NCBI GenBank assembly: GCA_029932675.1
Contig: JAOZPP010000051.1
Location: 1 to 22,527 of the forward strand
Reading direction: 5' to 3'
DNA from: a bacterium
GTDB lineage: Bacteria > SM23-81 > DAOVCL01
Length of the DNA stretch: 22,527 bases
The notes under the pieces were generated by a model. The model was not told the origin of the DNA and made no database searches. It worked only from the letters and a program-made list of their open reading frames with translations. Positions 1 through 6,449 of the stretch are shown in pieces; position 1 is the stretch's first letter; every line of letters begins with the position of its first letter. The position numbers and the translations under genes are program-made.

Positions 1-74
1 AGGAGTTACGGTTTGCCATTAGGGAGGGGGGGAGGACAGTAGGAGCAGGTGTGGTCACCGAGGTGACAGAGTAG
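1..74 (+). CDS. tuf: Elongation factor Tu, C-terminal end (partial, 5' end outside window)
   Basis: Reading from base 3 gives 23 codons ending in TAG at 72-74, and the peptide ends RFAIREGGRTVGAGVVTEVTE. The RFAIREGGRTVGAGVV stretch is the hallmark C-terminus of EF-Tu domain 3. EF-Tu is the GTPase that brings aminoacyl-tRNA to the ribosomal A site in the cytoplasm. Only the last 23 residues are present, so nothing can be said about the GTP-binding domain. A tuf gene just upstream of rpmG, trnW, secE and nusG is the classic tufB position, but here about 8.3 kb of unrelated genes separates it from rpmG. A second tuf starts at 22485 downstream of fusA. Confidence 0.95.
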   Translation, partial: ELRFAIREGGRTVGAGVVTEVTE

Positions 75-80
75 GAGGAT

Positions 81-102
81 TTCTGGTTTCTTTAAACCAG
101 AA
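81..102 (+). terminator. Possible hairpin terminator of tuf
   Basis: Seven bases after the tuf stop, TTCTGGTTT (81-89) pairs perfectly with AAACCAGAA (94-102) across a four-base loop CTTT. The stem is AT-rich and followed by ATTATTC-type sequence rather than a clean run of T, so it is a weak intrinsic terminator or an mRNA 3' end stabiliser. Its last three bases overlap the left arm of the 14-base inverted repeat at 100-113. Confidence 0.45.
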
Positions 103-276
103 TTATTCATAAATTTCCGACGATTTGGTCTATTCTGTCATCATCTTGAATGTTAAGGACAACCGTATCACCAGAAGTGAGGGGGCAGGACCCCTGTTCT
201 GCCCCGGCCAGATCAGGGATCTGACCGCTCAGCCATTGGTAGTTCGCAGCTACGTGCAGGTTTTTATGAATAATTC
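100..276. repeat. 177-bp element bounded by perfect 14-base inverted repeats
   Basis: GAATTATTCATAAA at 100-113 is the exact reverse complement of TTTATGAATAATTC at 263-276. The enclosed DNA has two further hairpins but no believable ORF. This fits either a small non-autonomous transposable element (MITE-like) or a structured RNA closed by a 14-bp stem. I see no clear target-site duplication outside the arms, and no second copy of the arm elsewhere in the window. Confidence 0.45.
182..226. other. Two adjacent GC-rich hairpins
   Basis: GGGGCAGGA (182-190) pairs with TTCTGCCCC (197-205), allowing one G-T, across a six-base loop. Directly next to it GGCCAGATC (206-214) pairs with GATCTGACC (218-226), with one mismatch, across a three-base loop. 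Neither is followed by a T-run, so they are not typical terminators. They lie inside the 100-276 inverted-repeat element and would form two arms inside its closing stem, as in a folded RNA or the core of a MITE. Confidence 0.4.
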
Positions 277-414
277 AGGATGTTACCAGATTTCTCACCG
301 AGTTTGTGCCGAAGAGTAAAGGAGTCGAAATTAAGGAATAGAACGGCTTTGTTTTAGCTTCAATGAAACTACTTCAAATGGCTAAATAGTTCTTTTTAAT
401 TTGGAGGTTTCAAA

Positions 415-615
415 ATGGGGAAGCGTGGCTTGAGAAAAGGGACCCTGGGGATTCTGATTCTCTCTGTATTGGCATTGTTGATGATGTGGGTGGGCAATAC
501 CATAGCAGAATCGCTGGCAAAGGGCCTATTCCCCAAATCAAAGCTGATTTGGGAAAGGGAGTTCGATGGCAAGATAAGGGATGTTCAGGTGGGAGGTGGA
601 AATGTAGTGGTGTTA
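415..615 (+). repeat. Conserved 5' segment of propeller gene, copy A (partner 5029-5235)
   Basis: The first 67 codons (signal peptide plus first strand pair, ending near VQVGGGNVVVL) are much closer at DNA level to 5029-5235 than the gene bodies are. Stretches such as ATGGGGAAGCGTGGCTT and ATAGCAGAATCGCTGGCAA are identical. A shorter related stretch lies in the second gene at about 1812-1920. This marks the start of the duplicated unit. Confidence 0.65.
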
Positions 616-1710
616 TGGTGGAAAGGGAACGAAATAATTGACGAAGGTCAACTTAGCATCGTCTCCTATTTAAATTCTAAAGGCGATGTTCTTTGGGAAA
701 AGAATTTTGCCTGGCATCTACCCGGCGAATGGGATAAGGAAGGGTATATTGAGAGTATATCCTTGTCTAAAAATGGTAAGGCTTTGATTGCGAATACAGT
801 GGTGGGCCCTGGAGAAGGACGGCGTGTGTATAGTTATAATGCAGAAGGCGATTTTAGATGGGAGACCGGGGCGATTGAGCCAGGCTTGGTAGTATCTCCG
901 AGAGGAAGTTATGCTATTACGACCCGCCAAAGTGAAGAGGAAATGGCAGGATATTTCAGAGTTTTTAACAATAAAACAGGAAAAGAAATATGGAATGATA
1001 GAGAAGCCGGTAGATGGTTTGCCGCTTTTTTGAATGACGGAGAGATCACCTACTTTAAAGGCCCTTTTACTCCTCTCTTTGTTCCTTATTCTGGCAAGTG
1101 TGAGCTGATGCTTTTTGATGCCGATACAGAAGCGATTGAATGGAAGGTAAATATAAAAGCCGCGATAAATAGCGTAGATCCTGTCTGGGTAACCTGGGGA
1201 CTTAATAAAGTGAAGACAAGTTACGATGGTAAGTTAATTGCTATTGCTGTGATGAATTTTAACTATAAGAAAAGACAACAAGCACAGGAAAGAACAATGT
1301 TAATGTTTGATAAAGATGGGAAGTTCTTATGGAAGAGGGATGACTTTGGAATTGTGAGGGGGGGATTAGGGGGGATAATAAGTTTTTCTTTTACCCTGGA
1401 TTCAAAGTATTTATATGTTCTTAGTTCCAAGGGCACAGTCGATCTCTTAGATGCCTGGACGGGAGAGAGGCTATGGAGGACAAGGGGTGGAAATACGATA
1501 GAATTTGGATTTACTTCCGAGGGGAATCTTATCACATCACCAACTCCAGAGGGAGGAAAGTGTGTAATGGTCTACAAGTTAGATAATGGTGAGGGATCGA
1601 GAGTTCCTGAAGTTCACAGGGCAATTCCGATAAGGGACGATGAGATTGCGCCAAGCTCTTTTATTCTCATAGACAAAGAACGAAAGAAGATCCAGAAAGT
1701 GGAATTTTAG
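415..1710 (+). CDS. Exported beta-propeller protein (PQQ/WD40-like repeats), copy 1
   Basis: This 431-residue protein begins with a basic N-terminus and hydrophobic stretch (about residues 9-27), with a likely signal peptidase site after TIA at 29-31. The rest is about seven blade-like repeats, each with a W strand of the kind GDVLWEK, GDFRWET, GKEIWND, GKFLWKR or GERLWRT, as in PQQ-like/BamB-type propellers. No catalytic motif, lipobox or sorting domain is seen, so it is probably a periplasmic or surface binding/scaffold protein; the function is unknown. The start is ATG with GGAGG eight bases upstream. It is paralogous to the genes at 1730 and 5029; residues 1-67 match the 5029 protein closely while the later blades diverge. 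It is followed after 19 bases by the copy at 1730, suggesting one transcript. Confidence 0.8.
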   Translation: MGKRGLRKGTLGILILSVLALLMMWVGNTIAESLAKGLFPKSKLIWEREFDGKIRDVQVGGGNVVVLWWKGNEIIDEGQLSIVSYLNSKGDVLWEKNFAWHLPGEWDKEGYIESISLSKNGKALIANTVVGPGEGRRVYSYNAEGDFRWETGAIEPGLVVSPRGSYAITTRQSEEEMAGYFRVFNNKTGKEIWNDREAGRWFAAFLNDGEITYFKGPFTPLFVPYSGKCELMLFDADTEAIEWKVNIKAAINSVDPVWVTWGLNKVKTSYDGKLIAIAVMNFNYKKRQQAQERTMLMFDKDGKFLWKRDDFGIVRGGLGGIISFSFTLDSKYLYVLSSKGTVDLLDAWTGERLWRTRGGNTIEFGFTSEGNLITSPTPEGGKCVMVYKLDNGEGSRVPEVHRAIPIRDDEIAPSSFILIDKERKKIQKVEF

Positions 1711-1729
1711 TCTTTAATCTCGAGGATCA

Positions 1730-2971
1730 TTGAAAATCGGAACAAAGTTGTTTATCCAGATTGCGTGTATTATACTGGCTACATCGGTGCCCTTTTGGGG
1801 CAACGCTGGCTTTGCAGAATCATTGGCAAAGGGCCTATTCCCCAACGCAAAGGTGATTTGGGAGAGGGAGTTCGATGGCAAGATACAAGAGGTTCAAGTG
1901 GGTGGGGAAAATGTCGTGGTATGGGATAGACTCCACCTTAAATGTTTGGATACTATGGGGAACATTCGTTGGGAGAAGAGGTTTGACCATGGGGCTATTT
2001 GCAAAGTTTCTCTATCACAAAATGGCGATGCAATAATCGTTAATGTCACAGACTGGGTATCCGACAGGTCGAGGGCCTATAGTTATGATAGAAATGGAAA
2101 ACTGAAATGGGATGTTGTTGTTTATAATCCAGGCCTGACTCTATCTCCAGAGGGTAACTATGCAATTACCACTCATCGGAGCATAGATGAGGATAAAGGA
2201 TACTTTAGGGTCTTTGACAACCGGACAGGTAAAGAGCTGTGGAATGATCATGGGGATAGATGGTTTGCAGCTTTTTTGACGGACTCAGAGGTAGTTTATT
2301 TGAAGAGTCCCTTTACCTCGAGAGGGACAGAGAGATGTGAGCTTAGTCTTTTGGAGTTAAAGGGTTTTACTTTCAAGTGGACGAGGGATCTTCAAAAGGA
2401 AATTGGTAGTGTAAATCCTGTTTGGGTTGGATTTGGTGCTGACAAGCTAAAGACAAGCGACGACGGGAAATTAATAGCAGCGGTTGTAAAGAATTTTAAC
2501 TACAAGGGCAAATGGCATCCCCAGGAGCGCACTTTATTGCTATTTAGCAGAAATGGCGATTTCTTGTGGAAACGAAATGATTTTGCTAAGCTCAATTCGA
2601 CATTAGGAGGGATAAACGGCTTTGTCTTTTCTGTTGAGTCGGAACACTTAATTGTAGAAAGCTTTAAGGGAACTTTCGATTTGTTGGACGCATTAACCGG
2701 ACAACGATACTGGAGAGTGAAACGAGAGAGGTTTCGTGACGTGGACGTTGGATATACCTTCTTTTATGATAAGAAGTGTTTTCTTCCTGTTATAAAGTGG
2801 GTACGAGAGGGAGAATCTACTGTTGCAAAAAAGTTAACTCTTGTGCTTGATGAGAAGACAGGCAGCCAAGCGGGAAGTCCAGTTAATATCATGATGATTC
2901 CTATGGGAGGTAGGGGTTTAATTCTTGTAGATGAGGACAGGAACAGGATTCAAAAAGTTCAAATTGACTAA
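1730..2971 (+). CDS. Exported beta-propeller protein (PQQ/WD40-like repeats), copy 2
   Basis: This 413-residue protein has a signal peptide (hydrophobic about 7-22, likely cut after A29 in GFA) and the same fold and repeat pattern as its neighbour at 415: LIWEREF-like first strand, then GNIRWEK, GKLKWDV, GKELWND, GDFLWKR and GQRYWRV. The start codon is TTG at 1730, with a short-spaced GAGG at 1722-1725; translation may depend on coupling from the upstream gene, whose stop is 19 bases away. It lacks the MGKRGLRK leader shared by the other two copies but keeps the ESLAKGLFP and EREFDGKI stretches. The C-terminus ends in a conserved NRIQKVQ-type strand, like the RKKIQKV of copy 1. No enzyme motif is seen; ligand and role are unknown. 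Confidence 0.78.
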   Translation: MKIGTKLFIQIACIILATSVPFWGNAGFAESLAKGLFPNAKVIWEREFDGKIQEVQVGGENVVVWDRLHLKCLDTMGNIRWEKRFDHGAICKVSLSQNGDAIIVNVTDWVSDRSRAYSYDRNGKLKWDVVVYNPGLTLSPEGNYAITTHRSIDEDKGYFRVFDNRTGKELWNDHGDRWFAAFLTDSEVVYLKSPFTSRGTERCELSLLELKGFTFKWTRDLQKEIGSVNPVWVGFGADKLKTSDDGKLIAAVVKNFNYKGKWHPQERTLLLFSRNGDFLWKRNDFAKLNSTLGGINGFVFSVESEHLIVESFKGTFDLLDALTGQRYWRVKRERFRDVDVGYTFFYDKKCFLPVIKWVREGESTVAKKLTLVLDEKTGSQAGSPVNIMMIPMGGRGLILVDEDRNRIQKVQID

Positions 2972-3006
2972 TAAAAGTTGAAAGATAAGATTGTTGGAGG
3001 TCTATT

Positions 3007-4896
3007 ATGAGGAGTTTTGTTAAACAAGCAATTATTGTATTTTCCCTCAGCATTGTGTTCTTGTTGACCTGTTTACTTGTCCCGAAGGGCCTTTTAGCAG
3101 CTTATAAATTCAGGAAAAGTCAGTCTATTTTTTCTCAAAGGAATATGGTTTTCGTCAAGGTAAGGGCCAGCTCAATGGAGGAGGTTGAGAGGCTGAAGGC
3201 GATGGGAATTGACTATAAATCTATTGGGACAAGGATTGTCCCTATTGAGCAAAGCAGACTGGGAGAGCTTACTGAGATGGGGATAAATTTTGAGATAGCC
3301 AGAAAAGCGCTACTCCTGCAAGCCAAAGGGATACCTTTGGTTAAAGGGAAGGGGGAGGTTAAGCATAAGTTGGTGGATACAGATGTCCCCATTCCAGACA
3401 ACGATCCCTGGGGTGCGATCTCAGAGATAACGGTTTGGGATGCTCCCTACAATGCTGTGGTCACGAATGTTGATTTTAAGATTCAGATTGTTCACGATTG
3501 GTTGCCCGATTTGTATGTGGAGTTCTATGACCAGTGGTCTGGGAATTATGTGGAGTTATGGAATAGGAATGGGGACACAGGAGATGGGTCTGATGGAGGC
3601 TATGATCATGATTCTGAGGATGATTGGGATATCTACTTATACTGTTACACCTGGGCTTTTAATGGCCAGGATGTGAACCAGACCTGGACGCTTTATGCTG
3701 AAGATAAAGCGGCGGGGGATACTGGGTATATTGACTATTTGGAGATCTGGCTCTATTATAATGAGGCCGGAGGATATTACTGTTGGCCTCTATCCAAGTG
3801 TGATGAGCCCGCTCATGGAATAAATAGCGCCTTTGGGCCAAGATGGATGGATAATCCAAATAACCCTGGTGTAGGTGACTCGGTCTGGAATTTTCATGGC
3901 GGCCTGGATATTAGAGCAGGTTATGTTGGAGAAGATGTTTACCCTATATTTACCGATACCATTTGGGTAATACCTGCTCCACATACAGTAATAGTTCGGG
4001 ATGTATTAGATTCTGATCATTACATGCGTTATACCCATATAGACACAACCGGTTTTGGGCTTAAAGTTGGGGATTATCTGATAGGTGGGCAAACTCATTT
4101 CTCTGATATACAAAATATGGCTGGATTTCATTTGGATGTTAAGGATTACATTACTTCTCCGGACGATCGTCTTTACACAAGGAATCCGATGCACATTTTA
4201 CCCTATACAGACTTTTATAGTATGACCATATGGGGGGTCAGTTCTGAGTGGCCAAGGGCCGCTTTTTGGGTAACAACCCCCGGAGATGAGCTTGATTTGA
4301 ATAGAGTAAGGGTTTATGGTTCTGGGCCTGGATGGACATATGATAAATATGTTGACTATGACGAAAAGCACAATGTAATTTACAACAATAATTATTATCA
4401 TGATCCGCCAACTGTAAATGGGATAACCGTCAGACCCAGACACTTTCCGGGCTCGCCATCAGATAAAGTGACAGGCTTCACTTTTAGTTATGAAGATCCT
4501 ATGGATGGAGTTTATGACAGCACAATAACCATTGAGGTCTATAACATCTGGGGGGTTATGGAGGCTTCTTACTCAGTCGAAGTATTTGTAGAACCCAATG
4601 AAGACGAGAGATTGCCAAGGGAGTTTTGGGTGGCTCAGAATTTCCCCAATCCTTTCAACCCAGAGACTGAGATAAGCTATGAACTTCCCAAGGATGCTCA
4701 TGTAACTCTGACTGTTTACAATCTCTTGGGGCAAAGGGTCAAGACTTTAGTGGATGAGAGTCAAGGGGTTGGACGGCACAATGTTCGTTGGGGAGGAAGA
4801 GACGACAGCGGGGAAGAGGTGGCCAGTGGGGTCTATTTCTATAAAATCCAAGCTGGAGATTTCACAGTTACTAAAAAGATGGTGCTTATCAGATAA
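3007..4896 (+). CDS. Secreted P-domain / M23 peptidase-like protein with type IX-style C-terminal sorting domain (copy 1)
   Basis: This 629-residue exported protein has a signal peptide (about 1-32) and a small alpha/beta prodomain-like segment (about 47-100). A proprotein-convertase P-like beta domain follows (about 126-250, with DVPIPDND and WTLYAED), then a LytM/M23-like domain (about 255-395), an Ig-like region, and a FlgD-like C-terminal domain (536-629, with QNFPNPFNP and GVYFYKI) of the kind used for type IX secretion and surface anchoring. M23 motifs seen are FGPR, H297-GGL-D301 and H344. The final HxH pair reads H375-L-D377, so the expected last zinc ligand is Asp. This suggests an inactive or altered peptidase, perhaps a binder of peptidoglycan or another polymer. 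The start is ATG with GGAGG at 2996-3000. It lies 35 bases after the second propeller gene. Its paralogue is at 6450. Confidence 0.82.
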   Translation: MRSFVKQAIIVFSLSIVFLLTCLLVPKGLLAAYKFRKSQSIFSQRNMVFVKVRASSMEEVERLKAMGIDYKSIGTRIVPIEQSRLGELTEMGINFEIARKALLLQAKGIPLVKGKGEVKHKLVDTDVPIPDNDPWGAISEITVWDAPYNAVVTNVDFKIQIVHDWLPDLYVEFYDQWSGNYVELWNRNGDTGDGSDGGYDHDSEDDWDIYLYCYTWAFNGQDVNQTWTLYAEDKAAGDTGYIDYLEIWLYYNEAGGYYCWPLSKCDEPAHGINSAFGPRWMDNPNNPGVGDSVWNFHGGLDIRAGYVGEDVYPIFTDTIWVIPAPHTVIVRDVLDSDHYMRYTHIDTTGFGLKVGDYLIGGQTHFSDIQNMAGFHLDVKDYITSPDDRLYTRNPMHILPYTDFYSMTIWGVSSEWPRAAFWVTTPGDELDLNRVRVYGSGPGWTYDKYVDYDEKHNVIYNNNYYHDPPTVNGITVRPRHFPGSPSDKVTGFTFSYEDPMDGVYDSTITIEVYNIWGVMEASYSVEVFVEPNEDERLPREFWVAQNFPNPFNPETEISYELPKDAHVTLTVYNLLGQRVKTLVDESQGVGRHNVRWGGRDDSGEEVASGVYFYKIQAGDFTVTKKMVLIR

Positions 4897-4948
4897 CCTT
4901 TTAGGTAGGGGCTTAAGGAGAGAGTAGGTAAATGAGGGAGATCGTTAC
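4474..4948 (+). repeat. 475-bp direct repeat, copy A (partner 7920-8394)
   Basis: This tract matches 7920-8394 at a constant offset of 3446 bases. It covers the last 140 codons of the M23-like gene (Ig-like end plus sorting domain), the stop, the short spacer and the first codons of rpmG. By eye there are only about ten differences, most of them clustered at about 4856-4873. Even synonymous sites are identical over the rest, so the copies arose or were homogenised recently, although the upstream gene bodies have diverged far. Confidence 0.9.
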
Positions 4949-4970
4949 TCTTCCAAGGGGGGAGGTTTAG
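4932..4970 (+). pseudogene. rpmG: Remnant of the rpmG start (ribosomal protein L33), truncated
   Basis: Following the same spacer that precedes intact rpmG, this begins ATGAGGGAGATCGTTAC, identical to 8378-8394, and encodes MREIVT. It then leaves the match and reads LPRGEV before TAG at 4968-4970. Only the first six codons are rpmG, and all four zinc-binding cysteines are missing, so it cannot make L33. It marks the 3' breakpoint of a tandem duplication whose other copy still abuts the intact gene. Confidence 0.85.
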
Positions 4971-5028
4971 GGGAGGCCGTAGGGATTTATTTTCCTTAGA
5001 GAAGGAGTTTATCTTTAGGGTTTTAGGA

Positions 5029-5235
5029 ATGGGGAAGCGTGGCTTAAGAAAAAGGGGGTTGTGGTTTCAGATTCTCTCTGTGGGGCTATTGGCATTGTTG
5101 ATGATATGGGTAGGCAATGCTATAGCAGAATCGCTGGCAAGGGATTTATTCCCTAAATCAAAGCTGATTTGGGAGAGGGAATTTGATGGTAAGATACGAG
5201 ACGTTCAGGTTGGCAGTGAAAACATAGTTGTTCTG
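5029..5235 (+). repeat. Conserved 5' segment of propeller gene, copy B (partner 415-615)
   Basis: This is the counterpart of 415-615. It encodes a near-identical leader and first propeller strands, with one small length difference after codon 8. Together with the 4474/7920 repeat it brackets the duplicated unit: propeller gene start to rpmG start. Confidence 0.65.
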
Positions 5236-6441
5236 ACAGATATTTTTGTGAGAGGAAAAGACCTTTGTAGTGTTGTCTACTGTTTGGGGCCTAATGGAAA
5301 TGTTTTGTGGGAGAAGAGATTTGACCTGAAACCAGATAAACGTGGGGAGTATTATGGTGGAGTGGATAATGTGTCGATCTCAGCGGAAGGGGGAGAAGTA
5401 ATCATAAATTCTCGTGCTGGATGTGAGTGGGTGATTGCAAAGAGTTATGACAAAGAGGGCAATCTCAAGTGGGAGACTCCTCTTTTTGCACCAGGACTCA
5501 CCTTATCGTCCAAAGGTGACTATGCCATAACAATTCACAAAAGCGGTGTCGAGAGGTGGGATGGATATTTCAGGGTTTTTGATAATAGAACTGGCCAGGA
5601 GTTATGGTGGGACAAAGAGAAGGAATCCATTGAGAAAGGATCTAAAATTACACACACGGAATTTAATTGGGTAGCCACATTTTTAAATGACAGCGAAGTT
5701 GTTTATTTCAAGGGATACAACCTGGAAAGGCCTTATGTCAAGTTGCTTCTTTTTGATATAAAGAAGTTAGAAACGAAGTGGGTAGTTGATATTGGTGAGA
5801 GATTGGGGGATCCACTTCACTTTAGGTTGTTTTTTAATCCACCTCAAATACCGCAACTTAAGGTGAGTGAAAATGGGAAGTTTATGGCCATTGCTGTGGA
5901 CTATTCTAATCTTCCTGATGAAGAGAAAAGAGAGGGAAGGAGATTGGTAGTATTGAGCAATGAGGGAGGTATATTGTGGAGCAGCAAAGACTTTGTGACG
6001 ATAGAGGCAGCAATGGGGCCTGAAAGGCGGATAGAAAAGGTAGGAGGATTAAGCTGTTTTTGCTTTATTGACGACTCTAAGAGTCTCTTTGCCGGAAGTG
6101 GGCCTCCAGCTACGATAGATATCTTTGATCTTCTTACTGGAAAAAGAAGATGGCGAAAAGTTTTAGGACAAGACTGGGGAAGTTACTGGCATCAATGTTG
6201 CCCATTTGCCATTAACGGAAACTTCGTTACCACGATGCGCAAAAGGGAAAGAGTTGGCTTAAAATTTGAAGAAGTCGCGGTTATCTTTAGTTTAGAGACA
6301 GGTGAGATATGCAAGAAGTCTTATGACATAGTCCGCATCATTCCTATGATGAGTTATGAAAATAAGGTAAAGTCTTTCATTCTATTAGACAAGAGTAGAA
6401 AAGTGGTCCAAAAGGTAAAGTTAGTCCCTGACTTAGAGTAG
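5029..6441 (+). CDS. Exported beta-propeller protein (PQQ/WD40-like repeats), copy 3
   Basis: This 470-residue protein has a signal peptide (basic start, hydrophobic about 11-29, likely cut after AIA at 31-33) and a propeller built on the same W-strand repeats: LIWEREF, GNVLWEK, GNLKWET, GQELWWD, GILWSSK and GKRRWRK. It is the longest of the three, with extra residues in two loops (about 189-210 and 260-285). The first 69 residues are nearly those of the gene at 415, but the rest has diverged. The start is ATG at 5029; the ribosome binding site is poor (AGGG at 5017-5020, AGGAG only at 5003-5007). It begins 58 bases after the rpmG remnant and is followed after 8 bases by the second M23-like gene, indicating co-translation. 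No enzymatic motif is seen; the function is unknown. Confidence 0.8.
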   Translation: MGKRGLRKRGLWFQILSVGLLALLMIWVGNAIAESLARDLFPKSKLIWEREFDGKIRDVQVGSENIVVLTDIFVRGKDLCSVVYCLGPNGNVLWEKRFDLKPDKRGEYYGGVDNVSISAEGGEVIINSRAGCEWVIAKSYDKEGNLKWETPLFAPGLTLSSKGDYAITIHKSGVERWDGYFRVFDNRTGQELWWDKEKESIEKGSKITHTEFNWVATFLNDSEVVYFKGYNLERPYVKLLLFDIKKLETKWVVDIGERLGDPLHFRLFFNPPQIPQLKVSENGKFMAIAVDYSNLPDEEKREGRRLVVLSNEGGILWSSKDFVTIEAAMGPERRIEKVGGLSCFCFIDDSKSLFAGSGPPATIDIFDLLTGKRRWRKVLGQDWGSYWHQCCPFAINGNFVTTMRKRERVGLKFEEVAVIFSLETGEICKKSYDIVRIIPMMSYENKVKSFILLDKSRKVVQKVKLVPDLE

Positions 6442-6449
6442 GGGAAGTT

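Larger units (their letters stand above)
75..414. other. Intergenic region after tuf with several inverted repeats
   Basis: This 340-base gap between tuf and the first propeller gene has no convincing coding sequence. It holds a 9-bp hairpin just after the tuf stop (81-102), a perfect 14-base inverted repeat with arms at 100-113 and 263-276, and two adjacent GC-rich hairpins (182-205 and 206-226). From 277 to 414 the sequence is AT-rich and ends in a good GGAGG ribosome binding site at 403-407 for the gene at 415. A promoter for the accessory module would be expected here, but I see no clear -35/-10 pair. Confidence 0.6.

Noticed and set aside
125-319. 64-codon open frame in the gap after tuf
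   Set aside because: It starts at TTG without a ribosome binding site, has no recognisable motif, and runs through the hairpins and one inverted-repeat arm.
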